Shown piece after piece: positions 1-10,948 of a DNA stretch of 64,000 bases. Both the position numbers and the translations under genes were made by a program. Source of the stretch: Triangularia verruculosa (Eukaryota > Ascomycota > Sordariomycetes > Sordariales > Podosporaceae); assembly GCA_033296885.1 (NCBI GenBank), contig MU863875.1, forward strand, positions 1-64,000. The letters are read 5' to 3'. Under the pieces are notes generated by a model. The model made no database searches. It had not been told where the DNA came from and saw only the letters and a list, made by a program, of their open reading frames with translations. The stretch's first letter is position 1; the number at the start of each line of letters is the position of its first letter.

Positions 1-560
1 GAGCCGAGCCCTTTGGTAGGTCTTGGGTTACACTAGACCTGGCACCTCAACACCTGGGTCTTACCCGGCACCTATTATGTGCCACACGTTAACAAAATTA
101 AATTACTAGGTACCTTTACTATTCTTTAATATATATTCCTTTATTAAAAAGACGGTAAAATAGAAACTCGGGTAACGGATAGGTAGTTTGCTATATATAT
201 TTTCGCCGTTTTTACGTAATCTTTAAATTATAGTAATTAAAGCTATTTAATTAGATATTTATAAATATATAATTTATAAGTATCTTTTTTTATTAAAAAA
301 ATAGATAAATTCGTTTATATTTAAAGTTGCAATTTTAATATAAATAGTAGTTCTAGTAGGTTTAATAACGGGCTACTGGCACGCGTAAGGAGAAAACGGA
401 AGTTATGATCAGTTTTGGTTGCGGTAAGTATAGCTGAACGGTCCTTGGACCCACTTCAGCTTAGGGTGATGCTCACTGCGCTCACCTTTTGCTCACCTTA
501 TGAGACCAATACGGACTGAGCCAAAAATTTTGTCGGGTGTGACTATATAGGTATGTACCT
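1..560. repeat. AT-rich repeat-like DNA, possibly RIP-mutated
   Basis: About 110-360 is strongly AT-rich, with runs of TATATA, TTTAAT and ATTAAA and no credible reading frame. This contrasts with the roughly 50% GC of the rest of the window. Such islands in filamentous ascomycetes are usually old repeats mutated by RIP (C-to-T). No terminal repeats or transposase remnant could be recognised, so the element type is unknown. The sequence starts inside it. Confidence 0.5.
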
Positions 561-1727
561 GGTTTTAACAGACAAGAAACAGTACCTACATGCTGTAAAA
601 TCATGGGCAACAGCTAACAAATTGCTTGGTCATTATCTTGATTCTCTTTCCCAGTGCGAATTCAACTTCTTTTCCTCGCATTATCTCTTCCAAGGTGATT
701 TTCTTCGCGTCTGGTCAAATTATCCGCCGGGAATTGAGCAGAGATTCGTGTCATCTTGAACCTTATGACTGTGCTTGGATCTCTCGCCAGGCAGTCCAAA
801 TGCCCCGGACATGATCGCAGATGAGGCGGGTGTCTCGGACAAAGATGATGAAAGATGACAAAGTCGTTACCGAGAAAGTCGATGCAGTATTCGGAAACAC
901 TGTTACCCATATGAGGAATGATGTATGCCGTGACCCTCGGGGAATGCATTATTCACTTTGCTGGATCAATGGATCCGCCACGGCGAGATACTGTATCAGC
1001 AACGGGGGAGGGGATAATGATTTAATGAGGTCATGGAAGGGTTAGGGTAGCAGATAGTGAATAAAAAAAGAGATTTGAATTCAATTGGGAAGGAGTGACG
1101 AGATGGTGCCTTCCTCACATGGGATAGACAAGTGAATCTTGCATTTTCTCCATTGCTCCGCCCGCGCTGCCCCAGGACTCGGCGCTGACTGGTATTAATT
1201 TTCCCCACCTGAATTTTATTCTTCCTCTTTCTCTTTTCCCCCGCCCTCTTCCACCCTCACAGCAGCCATCAGCAACGTGCATCTCTCGTCTCGCCTTGAT
1301 CGTTTCCGCTATCAATCATCACGTTCTGCCACATCTCAAGCTTCGCTGCTGTAGCAATTTCTTTTCTTCGACCGTTACCCGATCGCGACTTTCCATCCAT
1401 CATTGGTCACCATCAGATCTCTGGCATCCAACGATTCTATCATCACCCGAGAGGATCATCTGTGTGAGTACCCATTCCATCCATCCACCTCTCCCTGTTT
1501 ATTTTTTCCTTCTCATTAAATCACCACTTCCCTTCCTCTTCCCGTATCCGAGATGTCTGCGCTGCGAAGTCGCTCGCCTGGCATCCGTCCCCCTTCCTCC
1601 ATTTTGAAACTCACGGAATCACGTCAGGATAATCAACGACGCCCGTCGCATATTGTGACGAGCGCGGGGAGATACGTCAGAAGCCGGGCGATTTACTAAC
1701 CTTTTCATTAGCGACTTTCGGACAGCA
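561..1727 (+). promoter_or_regulatory. Upstream region and 5' UTR (with intron) of gene A
   Basis: No credible gene. A pyrimidine-rich stretch at about 1190-1260 looks like a fungal core promoter. A leader intron is visible: donor GTGAGT at 1464, branch-like TACTAAC at about 1694 and acceptor TTAG ending at 1711, just before the ATG at 1728. Leader introns recur in front of genes B and D of this family. Confidence 0.55.
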
Positions 1728-4700
1728 ATGGCCTCTCCGTCCATGTCCGTTTCGGACCCTTGCGCCGACGGTGGCGCAACCTCGATTGCAGTATTCTACC
1801 ACTCTGAGCCTGTGGTCTTTGGTAAGATATTTTCTCTCCAATACATTATGTTCTGTCCACAGGCTAACCTCTCATCTCCCTCCAGAGGACTCTGAAGACA
1901 GTGGTTCACTTTCTGACGATGGCAGCGAGTCACTTTCTGACGATGGCAGCGAGTCACTTTCTGAAGATAGCAGCGAGTCCCTTTCTGGAGATGATGCCGT
2001 CGAAGGACCCATTGAGCCAGGGCTGCCAGTCGATTCGGCGGCTGTGTCACAGACCCAAATCGCTGAAAGTCTGGCTTCTCCTATCGCTATTGAGGATCCT
2101 ATGACACCGCCGACTCTGCCGTCACTCCCAGATATCCGGCCCCTGACCGATGAAGAGTTCAAGGCGGGTTATTACTATGACAGCGACATACCTGATCGGT
2201 CGGCGGCTTACCAGGAAAGGTTGGCCCGGTTCTAGAACAACTGGTCCAACCATACCAAGGAGCACGAGACTCTTGCCTCTTGTCATCGTAACTGGAAATC
2301 AGCCTATGATGGTGGCGAGCGCGACCCGACTATCTTGGCTCCTCTGAAAGAGAACTACGAACGTCAGTTCAGACTCTGGGACCATCATTGCGAGGACATG
2401 AAAAACCTACCGCAATCTCACCGGGTGTTTCTTCGAACCATCACCGAGGAGTGCGAAGCTCTCAGGGCCATCGCAAGGAAGGAGTTCTGGGAAAGGACAA
2501 GGACATGGGAGTCAATTCTGTCATACCAATTGAGCGAAAAGAAAGAGAATCTACGCATGAACCGCAAAAAGTGGGTGACCTTGCTCAACCAAATCTGCGA
2601 CGAGGAAGAGGAGCCGGACCCACTCGTGCGGGAGAAGAGAAAGAAAGAGGCACACGAAGCTTTTCTGAAGGAACAGAAGAGAAAGAAGAACGAGGCACGC
2701 GAAGCTTGGCGGAAGGAACGGGACGAGGCACACAAAGCTTGGCTGGAGGAACAGGAGCAGAAGCGGGCAATTATCCGCCAGAAGTATGAGCACGAACTTG
2801 CCTCCCTCAGAGCTTCGATCAAGATCTACATGGACAATGTCCCCAGTAGAGACGACGACGATTTATTGAAGTGGGCTCAAATGCGGCTTTCGGACTCGTC
2901 ATACAGGCCTATCACGGTGGTTGACGCCCGGAATGAAGCAACGATGAGACAGCGGCAAAGACAATATGAGAAGGAACTTGAACAGCAGGCCATTGAAAAG
3001 GAAATAACCAAAAGGACGACTGCTGCGGCGGAGATTGAGGCTCAGGGTCATTCACCAGAGATCGAGCTTCTGCCTCAGTCGCCAGATATCGAGCCTCAGA
3101 ATTCAATACCGGAGATCGAGCATCAGTACCGGGCAGAGGAAGAGGAAGCTGCGACTATTGCTGCTGAAGAAGAGCGTCAACGCCAGGAGGATGAGACCGA
3201 GCGTCAGCTTCAAACAGAGAGAGAGCAGGCCGCTATCGCTGCCGAGGAAGAGCGTCGCCGGATGGTGGAAGAGCAGAAGCAGGCCGCTATGGCTGCTGAT
3301 GAAGACCGTCGCAACGACCTGGAGAGACAGAGGCAGGCTGCTATGATTGCGCAACAGCAGAACCATCAGATGTCTCAAAGACAATGGCAACCCCCCATCG
3401 ATGCAGAGAGGCAAACCCAAGGACAATCAAACTCGGGCGCCATTAACGGTCAGAGTCATCACGGGATGGGAGCGCAGCAGCGACAGCCAGCACAGAGCCA
3501 GCACCAAGCCGCTGGAGTAAACCGGCCAGACGGCGTGACAGACGAGGAGCTGCATGTTCAGCAGCAACAATGGCTGGCCCGTCGTCAACAAGCTAAGGCA
3601 CAAGCACAAGCCCGCAGCATCGAACAACAGAGGCTTTCGCAGGATATAGCAGCTAAGAAGTCTAGGAAGGCTGGGGCGGATCGCGCGCGGAGGTTGAGGA
3701 ACAAGGCGGAATCGGAAGCTCAGATGCGATCAGTACAGCCCACTGTCAACAACCCCGTCCCGCAACTTACTGCCCCTGGTGATTCCCAAGCTGTCACAAA
3801 CAAGCGAAAGGCTTCGGAACCAACCATGGAAGAACAAGAGCCAAAGCGTGTACGCCAGGATGATGAGACCACAAACAGCTCCTTGAAGAGAATGGCAGTT
3901 TCCGGGGCAGAAGTTGCGCTGAGGCTGGTATTGAACGAGGCGTTACAGTCTAACACTGTTTTCGGCCTACCGCTGACGCAAGAAAAGATCAATCAGCAGC
4001 TCACGGAGGCAACTTGTGCGACAGTGAGCCGGTCGGTCGTCGAGGGATTTGAGAATCAGCCGCATCTTACCATGAAGCATTGGGCCTTTGAATGGGGTTC
4101 AATCCAGGCACTCCTGCACCTTGTCAATACTGAGATACGCAGCACTGGGGTACCTTTGGGGCTTCAATTGCTTGGAGGGCCAGTAACCGATCCATCTGCA
4201 GCAGAAGCAGTCTACGAATCGATGCATACGAAGCACACAATTGCCCTGAAGATTTTTGCTCATGAGGAGCAAAAGAGAGCCCAACAACTTGGCAATCCGA
4301 ACGCTGTTGCTATGACCCCGGCTGCGACTTTGGATATTTTGGGATCTGCCGTCCGTCGTCCGAATCTGTCTCCACAACCGGCAGTCCCCCGAGTACTTTC
4401 GAATGGTCTCCCAACTGGTGTTTTGACTCTTGCAAACTCTTCGAAGCCACTGCCGACTTTAGAGGAGGTGAATAATGCACGGATGGCCAGCAGAAACCAC
4501 CAAGGCCCAGCACAGAGACCTTCAGTTGCTGTTCAGGCTTTCCAGCCCCCTGCTGGCGCCGTTAACAAAGTCTCTGCTGGAGATGAGAGCAATATCCTCG
4601 CGCCGAGACATCAAGCCAACGACCTGAACTCATTGCCAGCCGACAACACCCGTCCTGACCAGGCGTACCAATATATGCCAATGCAATCGACTCCAGCTGC

Positions 4701-5205
4701 TCCTACTCCCGGTCCTCATCAGACACAAAAGAACAAGCCAATTCAACCTGCCACTGCTGCCCCCCAAGCGAGCAATCTGGTGTCTGTTGGTCCTCCTATG
4801 CAAAATTTCCCAGCAGCTGCTCGAGAGGGCAATGCCAATCCTGTTGGCACACCCGAAAGATCATCGCAGCTCTCTCAGAATCAGCAGCCGAGCGCCCCCG
4901 CCAACAACACCGCCACACCGGGCTCCCCGCATTTCTACTTCCGCTTCGACACGAAGGAGTGGTGGATGATACCGTCCGCACCCGGTCAGCAACCTCATCA
5001 CAAAGTGGGTGCACGTCTGGAAAGCGAGGCAAATCTGAGGGTACTCCTGCATTTTCTCCAGCATTGTAGCGAAAGAAAAGCCCAGATACCGCGCAATTTT
5101 ACGTTTTGTGTGTGGCTGAGTTCGGACGAGAATTGGAGGTTTATGCAGGAGGCAAGCAGATTGCCTGCGGAGAGGTTTCCGAAAGTTCAGGGGATGGAAT
5201 TGTGA
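1728..5205 (+). CDS. Gene A: group-1 array protein with one in-frame TAG
   Basis: Exon 1 is 1728-1821. The intron is 1822-1885 (GTAAGA donor, GCTAACC branch, CCAG acceptor). Exon 2 is 1886-5205 and ends in TGA. The single frame of 1137 sense-or-TAG codons is broken only by TAG at 2233-2235 (codon 148, context TTC-TAG-AAC). The start is the first ATG after the leader intron. In order it shows: a Ser/Asp-rich acidic repeat (codons about 33-70); a long charged coiled coil rich in E, K, R and Q (about 156-520); a bipartite basic cluster KRKASEP...PKRVR (about 668-690); a middle domain shared with gene B (about 699-830); a Q/P-rich linker; and the C-terminal group-1 domain (about 1046-1125: EWWMIP, HHKVGA, FTFCVW). 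Without recoding only the first 147 residues are made. No known family was recognised. Gene structure is well supported; function is unknown. Confidence 0.8.
1903..1992 (+). repeat. 24-base coding repeat in gene A
   Basis: About four imperfect copies of a 24-base unit encode an acidic Ser-rich octapeptide (GSESLSDD-like). The reading frame is preserved, so length changes would alter only the acidic segment. Confidence 0.8.
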
Positions 5206-5314
5206 AGGGAGTTAAGACAGCGTGAATGGGATGTTTAATTGATGGGAGGACCGGACAAGGGATATGAATTGGGAAAACTGGTTGTGAGTGGCAAGAGAAG
5301 TTGGGGTAGAGAAA

Positions 5315-5395
5315 GGGGGAGTGGATGACTAAGCTTTTTCTGTTTTGTTTTGTTTTGTTTGTGTAATGATTGGCAGGGAAACCCCCAGGGGCTGA
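5315..5395 (+). repeat. Conserved 3' flank element (GATGACTAAGC), copy 1
   Basis: Downstream of gene A: GATGACTAAGC, then T/G-rich TGTTTTGTTTTG words and GGCAGGG...CCCAGGGG. Related sequence recurs after gene E (20155-20235) and after the pseudogene at 21645-21712, with a shorter match near 9255 after gene B. It may be a 3' UTR or polyadenylation signal carried along by duplication. Confidence 0.6.
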
Positions 5396-5699
5396 ATTAT
5401 CAGGTGGTCGATATCAGGATGGGACGGAGACTTTTAATATATATACTTATCAAGGATTCATGATGAATATCGAGAGGGTTAGTGGTCTCTTCCACTGCTA
5501 TGTATTCCCCCAGCTTTCACCATGTTTGTTCCAAATTCTGTATTACTTAAACTCCTCCCTGGTCCCTCATCCTGTGTCAGGTAGTCTACCTTTTGCTTCT
5601 GTCTTTGGACCTTCTCATGACCGATGATGAATAAATATGGGATACTGTGTCGTTTATGTCACCTCCCCTGATTCTCTTCACGACTTGAACAGTATCACA

Positions 5700-6218
5700 T
5701 CCATCATGGGGAAGTAACGTGCTTCTTCTGAAGCACATTCTTCCACTTTTCTTCGACTCACAGGCTGACCTGCCGAGCAGATGTGACCAAAGACGGCGAC
5801 AGCGACTCTCTTTTCGGAGGGTCAGAGTTGGACAATTTCACGAGTGACGAAACTGATTTTCTGGAAGACGCTCTTAAGACATGGGTGGCCACTCAACCTT
5901 TCCCAGTCCAATCGACTGGCTCTTCATCTGAGGGCCAAATGGCTCCGATTACATCTTCCCAGGCCACAGAAACCTATGACGGTAGTAATACCAATCACTT
6001 TGAAGCCCACAGCAGCCACCGGCCGAACATTCAACCTGCTGGAAGCTTCCCTACAGTCCAACGCCGGTATATTTCAACTCCTAGCGACTGAGAAGATGGG
6101 GCATAACATGCGCCCGCAGAGCGTGCAGGCTGTCGGACGCCCAAGTCCACAACAAGCTGCCACAACTGGAATGGAAGAACAAGATGTCGAGCCCAAGTGC
6201 GCATTCAGGTGCTCATGA
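5700..6218 (+). pseudogene. Decayed copy of the group-1 N-terminal exon
   Basis: After an acceptor-like CCGAGCAG at 5781 the frame encodes the family's acidic start, containing SDSLFGGSE and DETDF, as in genes C and D (NDSLFGEAG, HDSLFGEFG). It stops in TGA at 6089-6091, and further remnants lie in another frame to about 6218. No C-terminal domain or intact exon 1 follows, so this is a truncated duplicate. Confidence 0.65.
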
Positions 6219-6479
6219 CTGGCACTCTTCCGCCGTCGGAGATGCCAACAATTTTTAACATAATTGGTGGTTCCTGAGAACTGCTTGTGGTGTGCATGGA
6301 TGACGGAGGATAAAGATTTGAGGTACCTGAGCTTGAGGAGTATAGGAGGGTGTATCTGCGGGAGTGGCAGGGTTAGGAGGTGGGGGGAGTTCATCTTAAC
6401 ATGAAAACGAGAGAGGGAGTGTTAATATGAGAACCCTCTCATAGATACCGGTCCCAATTCAACTGTATGGTGTTGATGA

Positions 6480-6922
6480 TGAATCCATTCACTTACCTGA
6501 CCCACCTTCATTGGCCCCACTTTTCGACGACGGACGGCCCCATCTTCCACCTGGTGCCGAGCTCCAGAAGTTATTATCTCTTCCCAGGCGTGGCTTTCTT
6601 CTCTCTTTCCCATTCTCTTCATCACCAGGTCCAGCAGCTTCCAGTCAAACTATCGATGAACAGTCAACAGCATCAGCTTCACCGAGTTCTTCACAGCTAG
6701 GTACCTTCCTGATTGATAGGGGAATCGTCAACAACTGCTTTTGAGACATTTCGAGATCACGTAAGTCGAACGATTGCTCCATCACACGTTCCTTTCCCTA
6801 CCGGAGTACCTTCCTTACCTTTCAGTGCTTCTGTCACTTACCACCCAACCCCGACAACGCGCTGTCGAGTATTTCAAGGTACTCCGCTAACTTACTGCGT
6901 CTGCAGGCGACGGACCATAACC
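6480..6922 (+). promoter_or_regulatory. Upstream region of gene B, shared with gene C
   Basis: About 6506-6560 (TTCATTGGCCCCACTTTTCG, then ACGGCCCCATCTTCC) closely matches 10486-10540 upstream of gene C (TTCACTGGTCCCACTTTTCG, then ACGGCCCTGTCTTCC). The two promoters are therefore duplicates. A leader-intron acceptor (GTCTGCAG) ends about 15 bases before the gene B ATG. Confidence 0.6.
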
Positions 6923-9157
6923 ATGGCTTCTCCTGTTTACCTTCCTGAGCAGCTGGGGGTTGAGAGTGCTGGCAGCACGGAAACCTTTGCGATTCCGACT
7001 ATGGGAGTGGCACCTGACGATGGTAAGCAATTAACAACTGCCCAGGGCTCTGTGTTTGCTCCGTAAATGAGCTAACAATATAAATAGCGGTCGACAATGG
7101 GGATGAGAATAATGATGATGGCAGTCTTTTTGGGGGTAGTGACGACGGGATCGACTACGAGCAACTGTTTGGACAAGAAGAGGCTGTCATCGAGCCTGCC
7201 GCTACAGATCATGGCAATCATCAGAATATTGGCACCTTAACCCTCCCGAGCGAGCCCATTAGCCCCTACGCGCAGCTTCTAGCGTCTCTAGGCGACCCTG
7301 CCGCCATTTTCAACAACCACCATGCTGTCCACACCACTGTAAACCCCGCTGCAGCAAGCGTGAACAGAGCATCACCGATCGACGGGAGAGCAACGCTCAT
7401 GCAGCCCTAGAACGGCCACGGCGACGCCCCGAACCAGAGAAAGCGGAAGATCTCGAACCCATCCACCCTGCGCGTGAAGAAGGACAAGCGTTCACGCCAG
7501 AGCGCGTCGGAGCCTCCAAGTCTTGAGACTACACTTGAGCATGCCATCCACGTTGCTGTCGACCTTATGATGAATGAAGCAAAGTCGACAACCACCGCCT
7601 TTGGCCAGGCCCTGCAAAATCCTATCCAAAACCCGCAAATGATACATCGATATAGTCAGCAATTGCTAAATACAGGCAGGAAGACTCTAGCTGCGAACGC
7701 AGATATTGTTGGCCACGAAAAGGTGTATACATGGGCTTCTCTTCAGTCCCTCCAAGTCATTCTTAAGCAATGCACTACGGTTGGACAAATGATGGGAGAG
7801 CCTCTGCTCGTCGGGCCACTTCAAAACCCCGGCAACGAAGTTGCAAGAACCCTCGCAGAATCTGCTATGAAAGAGCGTCACAATCAGGCAATGAAGGGGC
7901 TCGAACCTTGGCTAACACAAATCAACAAGCAACCCTTCGCTCTACAACCGCCTTCGACTGGTCATGCTTCTTTTGTGGCAGCGGTGCCGCCCGCAGCTCA
8001 GAGTCCTATTCCGCCGCCTGCCACAGTGCCAGCAACTGCGCCTGTCATTATCGGCTAACACATTGCCTCCTGGTTCGACAACGCCGGGAATGATGCCCGC
8101 GTCGCCCACGATGACAACACCTGCGATGACCCCAACCCCGGCGCCGAGGTCAAAGCCCGTGACGAAGCGAGTCACACGGAGAGCCAAGAAGCCAGCCCCG
8201 AAGTCATCCATGAAGTCCGTCATGACGCCTGCTATGACGCCAGCCATGACGCCAGCCATAATGCCCTCCATGGCGCCGGCCATGATGCCACCTGCAGCCC
8301 TAGGAACAAATGCTCACACGGCAATGAATCATGCCATGATGTCAACACCCAACCTGGTGACTATCACTAACATAACTCCGTCCGTCACCGGGTTACCCAC
8401 CACCGCGGCTTCTATGTTTCCTATGCCCCAGCAGCCGAACATTCAGAATCAGTACTTCATGGCCCCGGACCCTGCGTCCCCGGAATTCACAACCTTTAAC
8501 ATGCCAGCGCTTCCGCCCATGCCTTACGGGCAGCAGCAGCATCAAGCCCCGCCTATTGTACCTCTACCAGGGCTTTCGCAGCAACAACCCGGAAGTTCGT
8601 ATCCTACCATCCCATCTCCTATGGTACCAATGAACAACGTTCCAAATCAGGCTTTGAACCAAGCGTCTGCGCCGATGGTTCACGGAAAGCAGCAGCATCA
8701 GACTCCCTCTCACGCACCTACCCCTGAGACTGCACAGCATCAGCCTCATATTCTCAACCAACTACCACTGCCCATGGTTTCCATGACGAACACCTTCCAG
8801 CCGCCGTCAATGGGGTACCCATCCCCAGTTCAGCAACCTGTAAGCACATCAGAAGATCCGTTCAACTTGCACAATTCGCAGGTATCACTCGAAGTCACAC
8901 TTTGTTATTTCTCCTTTGACGTTGGGGCGTGGTACATTATTCCCAACAACTGTACATCGCCTGCTGAGCACATAAAGGTGGGTGGGTTCCTTGATGGTTG
9001 CCTGAGGAATAGAGATGCTTTGAATGCGTTTATGACCAGGATCAATGCTGTTTATGGGAAGAGTGTGGAGATTCCGAAGACGTATCTCTTTTGCTCGTGG
9101 TTGAGTGAGGATGGGAATGTGAATCAGTTTGAGCAGTTTCGGAGGTTGAGGGGGTGA
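6923..9157 (+). CDS. Gene B: group-1 array protein with in-frame TAG and a +1 frame shift
   Basis: Exon 1 is 6923-7022 (MASPVYLPEQ start, like gene A's MASPSMSV). The intron is 7023-7087 (GTAAGC...AATAG). Exon 2 is 7088-9157 and ends in TGA. TAG at 7408-7410 (codon 141, CCC-TAG-AAC) is followed directly by a bipartite basic cluster, QRKRKIS...KKDKRSRQ. Near 8040-8057 the coding frame moves by +1 (zero frame ends GGC-TAA-C). Allowing this gives about 722 residues. The order is: an acidic N-terminus with DGSLFGGSDD and QLFGQEE; TAG; basic cluster; a middle domain as in gene A (codons about 179-310, with YTWASLQSLQ); a Met/Pro/Gln-rich linker with MTPAMTPA repeats; and the C-terminal domain (WYIIP, HIKVGGF, YLFCSW). 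Function is unknown. The frame shift could be a real lesion, an assembly error or programmed shifting. Confidence 0.7.
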
Positions 9158-9559
9158 AGGGGTGAGAGGGGCTTATGGAGGGGATGGGTTAGGATGATTG
9201 AAGGGGTAATACCGTTTGGGCTGATTTTGAGGTGGCAGCTGGTTGGTTTGGCTCCTGACTAAGAGGATTTTTTTTAATTTTTGAACCGGTGGATTAATGG
9301 GTCTTTTTATAGATGGAATTGCTATTTTGCTCTTTACTAGGTTTTTGTTGCTCAGAGATGTTGATTCATGTACCTGGGTTCCTCCTCTCAGGAGGAGTAG
9401 GGACAATCGCTTCCGGAAGGGTATCATCTTCTGTCACAAAGTTTTGATCATCCAATCCAGGCCATGTCAGAAGTCCGTTGGCTCTCGAGACCGTAAGTTG
9501 GTCGAGCATGGTTCTCTCTGTTGCTGTTTCGAGTCTTGCTACTGTCGATAGATGTATAG

Positions 9560-10246
9560 TGTCTAGATCTCCGTATATCAACACTGAAGAGATGCTCAAA
9601 TACGGCGACGACTTCTCCGACTGATCCGATGATCTGTTCGATGAGGATGTCGACGATAATGACGAGAATGTCAATGATGAGTACCTCGACATCAGCTCCG
9701 AGGAAGTGACGCAGCCTCTATCATTGATGTCTGTTGGCTCCAAATGCATGGGCGGTGATGATGCCGCCAAAGCCCTTCACAGGTCGTTGGGCTACAGTGT
9801 CAGCAACGTACCTGCCAGGGAGGGAGGGTTTGCATTCCAGATCTATTGTAGAATGACTCCCGGCGCAAACAGCGCTTGGCAGCGCCAGATCGCTTGCTCA
9901 CGCCATCATATTCATGGGAACGATGACAGCCTTAAAAGGCTGAGGAGGGGAGGAACAGATTCGCCTGCGCGCGGAAGAGCTCGCCACTTTGGAGCAAGGA
10001 GAAGGAGCATAACGCCCGACTTTTATTCCTTGAAACAACCCCTTCACTGGATCTCATCAAGAAGCAAGGGGATGATCTACAAACCCGGGTGAAAACCCGG
10101 GTGAAAACCCAAGATGGGAGAGATCGCTCGATTGGAAGAACATGGCTGGGAAATATCACCCGGAGACAGAGGTGGAGGTCCCCGCACTGGCACCGGACAA
10201 GGCGCCGGCTGTAACCTTTGTCGACGACGGTTATTCGGAGATGTAG
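9560..10246 (+). pseudogene. Degenerate acidic/coil fragment
   Basis: Coding-like pieces occur in shifting frames: an acidic run (DDLFDEDVDDNDENVNDEYL) at about 9626-9690, a TGA just before it at 9622, and a tail (RWERSLDWKNMAGKYHPETE) near 10110-10170 ending at TAG in 10244-10246. A perfect short direct repeat (ACCCGGGTGAAA) lies at 10083-10108. The composition resembles the N-terminus and coil of genes A and C. No intact frame remains. Confidence 0.45.
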
Positions 10247-10439
10247 TATAAGGTGGTAGATATACTTTTATTTACGTGTTCAATCTGACTTGTGTGGTAT
10301 GGCCGTAGTGGTTCCTTTGTCATCTGTTTAGTACTGTTCACGGGGCTGAAGCCCTGATTGTGGCGACGAGATGAAGAAGTTTATCAGAGGGAGTTGTTAG
10401 GCTTCGGCGCAGCAGCCAGGAGCGCTGGGACGTAGCACG

Positions 10440-10948
10440 TGAGATGGCTATTGTTTATTGTGAATTCACTCAGCTAGGTATTCACCTTCACTGGTCCCAC
10501 TTTTCGTCAACTGACGGCCCTGTCTTCCAACCGGCGTCGATTTTGGAGCGTAGATATATTTTCGTCCTGCTGTTTTGTTTTCTGCTGCTTTTCTTCTCCC
10601 AAACCACCAACAGCGCTACCTGGTTGTGGTATGATCCATCACCGATGATCAACCACCACCAACAAAGTCGACCGTTTCTTCCCTCAGCCTTCGAATACTG
10701 ATACACTGGCTTGATAGTCCAGCTACGTTCACGTCCCCCGTTCAAGTCAGCACGAAGCAAAGCGCAATACAATTGATTCTCATCTTCTACCGCCCGGTCG
10801 GGTTATAGTCGAGTGACTTTATCCTCGCCCAAGCACATAAACATCCCACAATCTGCTCTCTCACAATATCCTTTCGAAGACTGCCGGAGCTTATTCGTCC
10901 CTTAATCAAATCGCTGACCCAGAGTTCCCTCACAGCTGCACCACGGAC
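10440..10948 (+). promoter_or_regulatory. Upstream region of gene C
   Basis: Contains the segment shared with the gene B promoter (about 10486-10540). After that there are pyrimidine-rich leader sequences up to the ATG at 10949. No separate gene is seen. Confidence 0.5.

Noticed and set aside
1872..2162. Long antisense frames over the acidic repeat and over other low-complexity coding regions
   Set aside because: They mirror the biased codon composition of the + strand genes and have no splice signals or conserved content.
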